Below, piece after piece: positions 1 to 6,745 of a stretch of DNA of 25,280 bases. The notes beneath the pieces were generated by a model that saw nothing but the letters and a program-made list of their open reading frames with translations, ran no database searches and was not told the origin of the DNA. Numbering within the stretch: the first letter of the stretch is position 1; each line of letters opens with the position of its first letter. The stretch spans positions 1 through 25,280 of the forward strand of contig DAPW01000024.1 of the NCBI GenBank assembly GCA_002502245.1. Direction: 5' to 3'. A program made the position numbers and the translations under genes. This DNA comes from Methanoregula sp. UBA154 (GTDB taxonomy: Archaea; Halobacteriota; Methanomicrobia; Methanomicrobiales; Methanospirillaceae).

Positions 1-129
1 TTGAACCGTCTTGCCCCGCCGTGCCTCGGAGAGGCCCTGAGGCGGGGAACCCTCGTGATCTCCACATTCTTTTCCCGATTTTCATAGTTTGAGGTGTGAA
101 CTCCTGGTCATGTGCGTTTCTCCAGAGCC
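1..129 (+). repeat. F1 dispersed hairpin element, copy A (truncated by contig edge)
   Basis: Right-hand part of the F1 repeat. Hairpin 2 has outer stem CCCCGCC (14-20) and GGCGGGG (41-47), with inner stem GCCTC/GAGGC (23-27, 31-35). The terminal box CGATTTTCAT is at 76-85, and the end motif TTTCTCCAGAGC lies near 117-128. It is nearly identical, in inverted orientation, to 3993-4119, so copies A and B face each other across the TBP to SBP genes. The left half of the element is missing because the contig begins inside it. Confidence 0.85.
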
Positions 130-994
130 GAATTTTCGGTAACGCTGGCTGCCATTCCAGGTTTCATTCTCGAAGCGAAAGAAAAGTCCTGCTACCCCGG
201 GAACGAATGGAAGAACCGGTGGCGGACTTACCGCAGCTGCAAATCAAGCTTCACCCGCAACGGTCCCGGCAGTCACCCTTCCGAACCGTGTCCCGGCAAC
301 AGGGGTCTCCGTCGGAGAACACCTTCTCCAGGACCAGAGGGATGGGGCAGGCCCGTGACTGGAGAAATCGGGCTCCTTTTGATAAACGGGGCTCATTTCA
401 GGCGATTTAGTATTCTGTAAACGATTTCGGTGCACCGAAAAAGTGCCGAATTCGCGGAAAACGGGTGCGAAATCACTTTTTCCGTGCCCGTAACGGGCTC
501 AGGTTGATTTTTTTACGTCTGATGTCAGAAGTGCCCTAATAGGCGCTGACGGGTGGCGAAAATGCCCCATACGCAGACTCCAGAAAGGCAGGTGATACAG
601 GAGGGGGGTTTTCCGGATCGATCACTCCGGCTCGCTGATTTCTTAATTGTCTCCTTACCTTTTGTGCACGCATCATGGTAAGGAGACTCTGTACCTTAGA
701 TCTTTCGTTCGTCGGTACAATCTGTTTTGATTCAGGATTTCTCCAGAGCACAAAAACTGCCGCCTTTTAATTATTCTTCTGGTTTGTCTCCTTATATCGT
801 GCATTGTTGGAGTCGGTGTTCGGCTCATCCATCCCGGCACCGGATATTATCGTGGTGGTCGCTAGGAAGGAATCACCCAATGAATATTGGCTCGATGGTT
901 CCGACGCGCCCCCGCCACACCAGTCCTCAGCTACACCGCCGCGCAAGGACGTTCGGGCCGTCGAACGGGAAGGCCGTTTTATGGATTTGTGGTG
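130..994. other. Intergenic stretch upstream of TBP
   Basis: I see no convincing gene here; the open frames have poor codon character and no family likeness. It holds several inverted repeats: GAAAAAGTG (437-445) with CACTTTTTC (474-482), and a perfect 11-bp pair at 649-659 and 677-687. A TTTCTCCAGAGCA-like motif near 738-751 resembles the end motif of the F1 repeats. The stretch is unusually long for a gap in front of a housekeeping gene. Confidence 0.5.
649..687. repeat. Perfect 11-bp inverted repeat
   Basis: GTCTCCTTACC (649-659) and GGTAAGGAGAC (677-687) are exact reverse complements separated by 17 bp. As RNA this is a stable hairpin; as DNA it could be a dimeric protein operator. No T-run follows, so a simple terminator is not favoured. 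No gene adjoins it directly. Confidence 0.6.
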
Positions 995-1024
995 ATATTT
1001 AAAGAACCCATCATAAAGGTTCTC
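995..1024 (+). promoter_or_regulatory. TBP promoter with overlapping palindrome
   Basis: ATATTTAAA (995-1003) is a good archaeal TATA box 60 bp before the TBP start, predicting a leader of about 35 nt. Immediately downstream AGAACC (1003-1008) and GGTTCT (1019-1024) form an inverted repeat covering the region between TATA and the expected transcription start. That is where an archaeal repressor would act. The operator role is inference. Confidence 0.5.
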
Positions 1025-1062
1025 CATTAGTCTTATGCTTCAGGGAACGTCATAGAAAGGAG

Positions 1063-1617
1063 ATGGTCGATAACAAATACGAATCATTGAAGATCGAGAA
1101 CATCGTTGCATCCGGTGTCATCGCAGAGTCCATTGATCTTGTTGAATTTTCCGGCAAGGTAGAGAACTGCGAACTGAATAAGAAACGGTTTCCCGGCGCT
1201 GTATTCCGTATCGCGGATCCCAAGATTGCGTGCCTGATCTTTTCGTCAGGAAAGATCGTGATCACCGGCGTCCGGAACGATAAGGCGCTCGCTGACGGAC
1301 TCGCCATTGTCATCAAATCATTAAAAGATGCGGGCATTGAACCCCTCAAGGAGCCCCGGGTCGCGATCACCAATATGGTCTGTTCGTACAATCTCGACCG
1401 GTACATCAATCTCAACAAGATGGCTGTTACGCTCAACATCGAAAATGTCGAGTACGAACCCGAACAATTCCCCGGGCTTGTGTACCGGATCAGGGATCCG
1501 AAGATCGTTGTTCTTATCTTTTCTTCGGGAAAGATCATTCTCACGGGGGGTAAGACCCTTGAAGATGTCAGGAAGGGACTCGACGTTCTCGAAAAGAAGC
1601 TTGACAGCATTAAGTAA
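1063..1617 (+). CDS. tbp: TATA-box-binding protein (TBP)
   Basis: Archaeal general transcription factor that binds and bends the TATA box and recruits TFB and RNA polymerase. The 184-residue protein has the usual two direct repeats of the TBP saddle (about residues 9-85 and 98-176). Each carries the family signature: FPGAVFRI.DPK.. followed by IFSSGKIVITG in the first, and FPGLVYRI.DPKIVVLIFSSGKIILTGG in the second (shown in part). The N-terminal ESLKIENIVASG is typical. The ATG is directly preceded by AAAGGAG, too close for a normal Shine-Dalgarno, but the conserved N-terminus supports this start. The gene stands alone behind a long gap, with KTSC downstream on the same strand. Methanogens of this group can carry more than one TBP, so this need not be the only one. 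Confidence 0.96.
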   Translation: MVDNKYESLKIENIVASGVIAESIDLVEFSGKVENCELNKKRFPGAVFRIADPKIACLIFSSGKIVITGVRNDKALADGLAIVIKSLKDAGIEPLKEPRVAITNMVCSYNLDRYINLNKMAVTLNIENVEYEPEQFPGLVYRIRDPKIVVLIFSSGKIILTGGKTLEDVRKGLDVLEKKLDSIK

Positions 1618-1688
1618 ACAGGGAAGATTCCCGCCCCGGTGCACAGACTAAACGTCGGTTCCGGCATCCTGCATGCTCCCTTTCAGCA

Positions 1689-1733
1689 GGACGCCCCCGT
1701 GCAGACCTTTGGTTGTACCAAAGGCGGGTGTCC
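1689..1733 (+). terminator. Two-tier hairpin between TBP and KTSC genes
   Basis: The outer stem GGACGCCC (1689-1696) pairs with GGGTGTCC (1726-1733, one G-T wobble). The inner stem CCTTTGGT (1706-1713) pairs with ACCAAAGG (1717-1724) around a TGT loop, with a 9-nt bulge on the 5' side. It lies 71 nt after the TBP stop and 32 bp before the KTSC TATA box. There is no following T-run, so it may be a 3'-end processing or stability structure or a small RNA fragment rather than a classical terminator. Confidence 0.4.
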
Positions 1734-1764
1734 GGAATGTGGTGCCGCGCCACCCCGCACTACT

Positions 1765-1773
1765 TTTATAAAA
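1765..1773 (+). promoter_or_regulatory. TATA box of KTSC gene
   Basis: TTTATAAAA lies 32 bp before the start codon at 1805, predicting a leader of only a few nucleotides. No Shine-Dalgarno precedes the ATG, which fits near-leaderless expression. Confidence 0.6.
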
Positions 1774-1804
1774 ACCATTAACCTTTCAGCGCACGTGTAA
1801 GAGA

Positions 1805-2032
1805 ATGGCGATACTCGTGGAAAGACAACCCGTTAAATCCCGAATCCTGCGCTCGGTGGGATATGATGACAGCACAAAAATCCTGGAGATAGAATTTCAT
1901 ACCGGACTTGTGTACCAGTATTCGGGTGTGCCTCCAAAAGTATATGCCGATCTCATGCATTCAGAAGAGATTGGCAAATACTTTTCCGAGAAGGTCCGGC
2001 CAAAGTTCCACACAAAACAGGTTACTGCATAA
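1805..2032 (+). CDS. KTSC domain-containing protein
   Basis: A 75-residue protein made almost entirely of a KTSC domain (Pfam family also found at the C-terminus of some lysyl-tRNA synthetases; function unknown). The matching features are S..GYD......L.IEF..G.VYQYSGVP, then VYADLM.SE.IGKYFSEKV. There is no signal peptide or membrane segment, so it is probably cytosolic. A TATA box at 1765-1773 suggests its own near-leaderless transcript despite lying behind TBP. Free-standing KTSC proteins are common in bacteria and archaea; an RNA-related role is only suggested by the synthetase association. Confidence 0.85.
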   Translation: MAILVERQPVKSRILRSVGYDDSTKILEIEFHTGLVYQYSGVPPKVYADLMHSEEIGKYFSEKVRPKFHTKQVTA

Positions 2033-2457
2033 ATCCTGTCCTGTGAGAAAATACTGCACACTGGATCTGACGCCCGACGTATCCTCACAGGTTTTGAGGT
2101 ACGTATCCCTCGCTGGCTGCCAGTCTTTCGCGGTCGTATGACCGGACCGTGTTGTGGCGGCCGGACGGTTCTCGATCGCTGGTATCCGTCTTTTTTGAGG
2201 CCCTGTATCAATAATATTCCTGGAATCCTTCCCGAAGACCTGTGCACTGCCATCGCTCATTTTTTTTGTGAGAAATTCTCCTTCACCCCCTTTCGTTCCT
2301 GTGTCTGTTGAGCCCCGCTCCCTGCCCTTCCGGCCTCCGTCTGCACCGGCATGGGAATACCCCCAATCCGTAAAAGGGAACGGGTGCCTTGTAAGTGAGT
2401 GAGCATGAACAATTCAGATGCAGGGTGGTTTTGCCTAAGAATAGATAGAGATGTGAG
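2033..2457. other. Intergenic stretch after KTSC
   Basis: I see no supported gene. Frames on both strands lack family likeness and have mixed codon use. This is the 3' side of two converging units (KTSC from the left, the hypothetical minus-strand gene from the right). Confidence 0.5.
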
Positions 2458-2883
2458 TTACCGGGGTGGATCTGCCCGGTGGTTGTGAACGATCCCTGCC
2501 AGCCGGTGAAAATAAACCTCCCGGAGTTCTTCAAGAACCAATGCTTCCTCCATGGGAATAATTCCGCTGTCCTTTGTCTTGATCCGGTCCGGCTCAGGCT
2601 GGATACAGTGTGTATTGACGGTCCGCTCCCGGAACCAGTCCGCACTGCCGGACTGGATGAAGGCCGGATTCGTGGCTGCCGGGGTGTCCAGATCCGCGTA
2701 CATCTTCCGGCCCTGAGGACTGTCCTGGAGACAGACGACAAGATAGGCAAGACGGTACCGGACGCTTTTGATCGTTCCCCGGTAATGGGATGGCAGAGCA
2801 GGGTTCTCTGGATCCGGTTCCCGTTCATGCACGAAATGACCGAAACAGCACTGGACCGTAAAACGATGGGATATCGAATGCAT
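2458..2883 (-). CDS. Hypothetical protein (possibly remnant)
   Basis: I do not recognise this 141-residue frame. Codon use from about residue 30 onward (CGG, ATC, GTC, GAC, GAG-rich) matches real genes in the window. The C-terminal half, ending in acidic helices such as MEEALVLEELREVYF, looks protein-like. There is no signal peptide or membrane segment. An in-frame stop sits only nine codons upstream (2911-2913). Protein-like sequence continues upstream in other minus-strand frames (about 2891-3121), which raises the possibility of a frameshifted, decaying gene. The start at 2883 has no clear ribosome site. Confidence 0.4.
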   Translation of the reverse strand: MHSISHRFTVQCCFGHFVHEREPDPENPALPSHYRGTIKSVRYRLAYLVVCLQDSPQGRKMYADLDTPAATNPAFIQSGSADWFRERTVNTHCIQPEPDRIKTKDSGIIPMEEALVLEELREVYFHRLAGIVHNHRADPPR

Positions 2884-3152
2884 TCCCGGATCAGGGAGAG
2901 CAGGGGCCGGTCAATCGGGCCCTTTCAAATCTCCGCCTCCAGGTCCCGGCAGGCTTTTTTCCGGTCCGTCTGATAATCCGGATGGGGATGTACATGGCCT
3001 GGCGCGGGTAAATGGTTCCATCAGGTGCCGGTTTGATGATGACGGGTTTTAATGTTAGGTTCTTCCTGCATGGTGGAACCACGGGAGAACAGCAGATCAT
3101 AAAACGGGATGGTGTCACCACCCCCGCCGCATCTTACCTGCAGGTGCCCGGA

Positions 3153-3953
3153 TTATTCCAGGCCGTACTTCTGCAACAGCAGCTGCCAGGAAGGATCCTT
3201 CATCAGCTGCAAAAGCCCGTCATTGAGCATGGCGAGCAGCTCCGGGTCGGTCTTCCGGATGGCGACTGCATAGGTGTCCTGCGACTCGGTCATACCGATA
3301 ATGACAAGTGGTCGCCCGGTGACCGCCCGCTGCTGGGACGGGGACTGGATGACGGATGCATCGACAGTCCCGTTCTCAAGATTATCCGTAAGTGTCGAAA
3401 TGTCCGGGTACAGGGAAAGGTTTGATGCCGGCATCTTCCCGGTCTGTACGAGAGTTTCCAGAACCCAGTCAGCCTCGGTCGCCCCTGCCTGTGCACCGAT
3501 TCGAAGCCGGCCTTCATAGAAGTCCGCCATGGTGACGGCGGATCCGGCCCGGGTCGCAATGCTCCGGTTCACGGAATAGTATGGTTGTGAGAAATTTACC
3601 GCTGCCTGCCTCTTCTCCGTAACCGTAACTCCCGACCAGATGATATCGATCTCCCCGGACTCCAGAGCAGGAATGATGTTCTCCCAGGGCATTGCAATGA
3701 ATGTTATATCGAATCCTTCCCGTTCTGCAATCCAGCGGGCGGCATCAATGTCAAGCCCCGAGAAATTCCCCCTGCCGTCCTTTGCAGTGAACGGCGGAAA
3801 ATCGCCATCGACCCCGATGATATAGTGTGGCCGGACTTCCTGCTGGACGGTGGTGGCTGGTAGTGGCCCCGGGCTTTCCGGCGCAGACACGCACCCCGCA
3901 GTAACAATGATCCCGAATACGAGGGTAAGGAACACAAAGGCAGTCCCCTTCAT
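3153..3953 (-). CDS. Orphan amino-acid-type ABC solute-binding lipoprotein (SBP_bac_3)
   Basis: A 266-residue extracellular binding protein of the family 3 (polar amino acid) type. Residues 1-21 are a lipoprotein signal ending VTAGC (lipid-attached Cys21), followed by a Pro/Ser/Thr-rich linker and the binding fold from about residue 43. Typical signatures are GVDGDFPPFT, FSGLDIDAARWIAE, ALESGEIDIIWSGVTVTEKR, then VNFSQPYY. I chose the internal ATG at 3953 rather than an upstream one at 4031, because the extra 26 residues are encoded by the neighbouring repeat and would bury the signal peptide. A TATA-like CACATAAAT (about 3978-3986) gives a near-leaderless message. No permease or ATPase gene is nearby. 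It may serve a distant transporter or act as a ligand sensor partner. Confidence 0.9.
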   Translation of the reverse strand: MKGTAFVFLTLVFGIIVTAGCVSAPESPGPLPATTVQQEVRPHYIIGVDGDFPPFTAKDGRGNFSGLDIDAARWIAEREGFDITFIAMPWENIIPALESGEIDIIWSGVTVTEKRQAAVNFSQPYYSVNRSIATRAGSAVTMADFYEGRLRIGAQAGATEADWVLETLVQTGKMPASNLSLYPDISTLTDNLENGTVDASVIQSPSQQRAVTGRPLVIIGMTESQDTYAVAIRKTDPELLAMLNDGLLQLMKDPSWQLLLQKYGLE

Positions 3954-3977
3954 AATCCCATTCAATGCCGGTTCAGG

Positions 3978-3986
3978 ATTTATGTG
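3978..3986 (-). promoter_or_regulatory. TATA box of SBP gene, abutting repeat end
   Basis: On the minus strand CACATAAAT lies about 28 bp before the ATG at 3953. The inverted end of the repeat element begins at 3992, six bases further upstream. The element therefore supplies, or borders, the TFB-recognition position of this promoter. Confidence 0.45.
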
Positions 3987-4029
3987 ATTTTTGCTCTGTA
4001 GAAACGCACATGAACGGGAGTTCACACTC

Positions 4030-4255
4030 AAACCATGAAAATCGGCAAAAGAATGTGGAGATTACGAGGGTTCCCCGCCTCAGGGCCTCTCCGAGGGACG
4101 GCGGGGCAAGACGGTTCAATCTCCCAGATTTCTTTAACCATCCGGAACCCCGCCGCGGGGCGCCCTTCGGGGCGGCGGGCGTTCATCGCAACAGGGAATA
4201 TCGGGATCAATCCCCATAATCGATCCCTGAAAGGAAGCGATTTTCATGGGAAATC
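4030..4255 (-). repeat. F1 dispersed hairpin element, copy B
   Basis: Read on the minus strand: closing box CCATGAAAATCG (complement of 4238-4249), then hairpin 1 (4148-4179; outer CCGCCG/CGGCGG at 4150-4155 and 4173-4178). Hairpin 2 follows (4073-4106; outer stem CCCCGCC/GGCGGGG), then closing box CGATTTTCATGG (complement of 4033-4044). The two closing boxes are perfectly complementary over 12 bp. Copy A matches it almost base for base over about 127 bp. Confidence 0.85.
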
Positions 4256-4267
4256 ATTGGATATCAA

Positions 4268-4440
4268 CCATGACGCTCCCGGGGGCTCCGCCCCCGCCGC
4301 TTGGGCATCCCCCGTATTCGATTATGCCGTATTACCTGTATACAATCCTAGAGAAATTTTCTGTACGGATATATCCGAGGCATCGCATGCGCGATTGAGC
4401 CCCCAACGGGGGCTGGGCTGGCGCATGGGGGGCGATAAAT
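4268..4440 (+). repeat. F2 hairpin pair (modules M and N), copy in element B
   Basis: Module M (about 4270-4340) begins GACGCTCCCGGGGGCTCCGC and contains a G5C/GC5 hairpin followed by a GGCATCCCC tract. Module N (about 4381-4440) holds AGCCCCC/GGGGGCT (4398-4404, 4408-4414) with an AAC loop, then GGCTGGCGCATGGGGGGCGAT. The same M-then-N order recurs at 9578-9730 and, on the other strand, at 21093-21234 and 25025-25173. Confidence 0.75.
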
Positions 4441-4469
4441 TTTTAAAAAAAAAGGTTTTCTACAGAGCA

Positions 4470-5093
4470 GTTTTTTTTATCGGGTGCCTGCACTCCGGAT
4501 TCCCTCGCACTCCCGTCTGCCCGGGTTCGATCCGGACGATGCCTGCGCCTGTCACCGGGCTCTTACCGGCATCCCAACGAGAATCGCCCGCACACCCCAC
4601 CGCCTTCACCCTTGGTCCCGTGTACCGTAACCAGCGGGGAACTGCAACCCGTTCCGTGTCCTCGTTGAAGGAGTAATGAGCGGAGAAGGATTTCCTATGG
4701 TTCAATACTCATGTCATCCTCATGAGGTAAGCCCCGCTCCTTCCCGCAACAACCCAGAACTGCACAACCATGCGGGTCCCGGGGACATGACGTGCCGAGC
4801 CGCAGACCGTGGAACAGGAGTGCGGAGGGTCTGACTCACTCCGGAAAAGAGTGGTGTCCCAAATGCACATGTTCCCGAACATAAATCATCCTCTCTCCAC
4901 AGTTAATCCGAATCGGGAGTGGTCAACCCCGGCTCCACGGCTGAAATGTGAGCACCACAGAGGATTGTGCAGCCACCCGACCGCATTTCGCATAGAGCTC
5001 CCCGGTATTGAGGAAACCGAAGGAAAATTAAGGGAGTGGCGATATCTTGTTATTTGTACCTTTTTGATACAACGGACGGTCTGAAGCGATTCT
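4470..5093. other. Intergenic stretch before SBP-Cache gene
   Basis: An 81-residue minus-strand frame (4460-4705) has passable codon use, but its stop codon and last residues are supplied by the inverted repeat end and it resembles no family. I do not call it a gene. A 10-bp palindrome CCTCATGAGG is near 4717-4726. A CCGGGTTCGATCCGG sequence near 4521 looks like a tRNA T-arm, but no acceptor stem or other arms fit around it. Nothing else stands out. Confidence 0.4.
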
Positions 5094-6593
5094 ATGAAAC
5101 AAGCAGGATATCTTATTATCGCAGTATTTTTTGTCACAGCATCGGTTATCACGTGCGGATGCACGACTTCATGCCCGTCTGCAGCCGAAACGTCAAAACC
5201 AGGGACGGGAAACGTCTCGCTTCGGGTAATTACTGAGGAATTTCCGCCATTATCCTATGCTGGTCAGGACGGGAAAGCAACCGGGCTGGCAACGGACGTG
5301 GTCAGCGGCATCCTTATCCGGCTGAACCAGAATGCTGCCATCGAGATTCTTCCATGGAGCGAGGGGTACGATCTTGCCAGAGCCGGGCCCCGCGTGGCAC
5401 TCTTTTCGACCGGTCGGACTGCCGAACGCGAGCAACTCTTCAGGTGGGTGGGGCCGATCGCATCGGTCGACTATGTGTTCTATGCCAGGAACGGGAGCAG
5501 CCTGCAGATCAACAGCATCGAGGCTGCAAAAAAGTTCGGGTATGTCGGTGTCGTGAAAGAGGATGCCCGGCACCAGTTCCTGCAGGAGAACCGGTTTGAC
5601 AATATCGCAACCTGCGAACGTGATGCGGAATGCCTTCGCAGCCTGATGGCGGGATCAACCGCTCTCTGGTTCGGGAGCAGTGTGAACGCAGCCGATGTAG
5701 CAAATAACGAAGGGATCGATCGTGCTGCCTTCCAGCCGGTCTACACGGTCAGGACCGTGGAGATGTTTATCGCGTTCAGCAATGACACTCCTGACAGCGT
5801 GATCAAAAACTGGCAGGACGCTCTTGACTCGATGAAGCGTGACGGGACGTTCGATGCCATCCGGAAAAAGTACGGGTTCACTCCCGCTTTGGTGCCTGCG
5901 GTGCCGGCATCGGCTGACGCACTCGCAGAGCAGGCACTCAACATCATGGTTGCACAGACCGATGGTCAGCTGAAGGCCATCCTCCGGCCGTTTGAGGTGC
6001 TGGCGATAACAACGGATGTCCAATCCGGGCGGTGGCAGGCTGTCCGGCCGCTGCTTGCGACACTTGAGGGGAATGAACCGGATGCCCGTACCTGGTATGC
6101 GCTCCCGGACGGATCCTATTATACCGTTGTTGACGACCTCACCAGTGCCAACCTCAGAAGCCGGTCCTATTTCCCGGCCGTACTTGCCGGGAAGGAGTCG
6201 GTCGGCACGGTTGTTGTAAGTTATTCCACCGGGAAAAATACCGCGATTGTCGCGGTACCCGTCATGAATCAGGGCAGCGTGACCGGTGTGCTGGGCGCAT
6301 CGGTATACCTTGATACCCTGACCGATACCCTCCGGAACGAGATACCGGAGCCGTTTATGTTCTTCGCGATTGATGCCGAGGGTAAATTTGCCCTCCATTC
6401 GGTCAGGGGACAGATATCCCGGGACATTTCCGTGATCGGTGGGGACACCTCATTCGGCAAGGCAATTGCCCTGATACGAAGATCGGATTCCGGCACCGTG
6501 GAGTTTGATGACGGGGGAGTTCATTATCTGGCCCGGTTCCGCTCTTCTCCGCTGACAGGGTGGCGGTTCGTGGTTGCATGGCCGGAAGCCTGA
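5094..6593 (+). CDS. Lipoprotein with solute-binding domain fused to Cache-type sensor domain
   Basis: A 499-residue exported protein. Residues 1-23 are a signal with a lipobox-like ITCGC (Cys23). Residues about 41-263 form a family 3 solute-binding domain (RVITEEFPPLSYAGQDGKATG, then DAIRKKYGFTP at its end). Residues about 275-499 resemble an extracellular Cache (dCache) ligand-binding domain, with the signature WYALPDGSYYTV, LTSANLRSRSYF, VGTVVVSYSTGK, AIVAVPV and VTGVLGASVYLD. There is no transmembrane helix after the Cache part and no cytoplasmic output domain, so signalling must go through a partner, if it signals at all. It is divergent to the other orphan binding protein (3153-3953) across element B, and convergent with ftr. 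No transporter genes are adjacent. Confidence 0.88.
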   Translation: MKQAGYLIIAVFFVTASVITCGCTTSCPSAAETSKPGTGNVSLRVITEEFPPLSYAGQDGKATGLATDVVSGILIRLNQNAAIEILPWSEGYDLARAGPRVALFSTGRTAEREQLFRWVGPIASVDYVFYARNGSSLQINSIEAAKKFGYVGVVKEDARHQFLQENRFDNIATCERDAECLRSLMAGSTALWFGSSVNAADVANNEGIDRAAFQPVYTVRTVEMFIAFSNDTPDSVIKNWQDALDSMKRDGTFDAIRKKYGFTPALVPAVPASADALAEQALNIMVAQTDGQLKAILRPFEVLAITTDVQSGRWQAVRPLLATLEGNEPDARTWYALPDGSYYTVVDDLTSANLRSRSYFPAVLAGKESVGTVVVSYSTGKNTAIVAVPVMNQGSVTGVLGASVYLDTLTDTLRNEIPEPFMFFAIDAEGKFALHSVRGQISRDISVIGGDTSFGKAIALIRRSDSGTVEFDDGGVHYLARFRSSPLTGWRFVVAWPEA

Positions 6594-6745
6594 TGATTCC
6601 GTGGAGCTGGTAACGAGGGTAACGCAGCGGACTGTGCCCGGACAGAAGAGCCCCCTCTTTTCCCCCATCAGCCGGGCGGTGTCGCTCCGGGTAATCGATC
6701 CTTGTATGCCGCCGGTAAACGAAAGCACCCCGGCCGGGCAAGGGG

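Larger units (their letters stand above)
3992..4469. mobile_element. MITE-like mosaic element B with perfect 13-bp terminal inverted repeats
   Basis: TGCTCTGTAGAAA (3992-4004) and TTTCTACAGAGCA (4457-4469) are perfect 13-bp inverted ends enclosing 478 bp with no gene. Inside lie F1 (minus orientation, about 4030-4255) and an F2 M-N pair (about 4268-4440). There is no transposase. I saw no unambiguous target-site duplication, only T-rich flanks on both sides. A similar arrangement with 11-bp ends is seen at 24217-24813. Non-autonomous mobile element is the simplest reading, but mobility is inference. Confidence 0.55.

Noticed and set aside
96..420. Two overlapping plus-strand frames of about 100 residues
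   Set aside because: They begin inside the F1 repeat, have no ribosome site or TATA box, and show basic, Ser/Arg/Pro-rich composition typical of non-coding GC-rich frames.
3954..4031. 26-residue N-terminal extension of the orphan binding protein
   Set aside because: It is encoded by and next to the repeat end, and would place the signal peptide internally; the TATA box at 3978-3986 lies within it.
4515..4545. tRNA T-arm-like CCGGGTTCGATCCGG
   Set aside because: No acceptor stem, D-arm or anticodon arm can be built around it on either strand; it is a chance GC-rich palindrome.
4460..4705. 81-residue minus-strand frame with fair codon use
   Set aside because: Its last residues and stop come from the inverted repeat end at 4457-4469, and no family likeness or ribosome site was seen.
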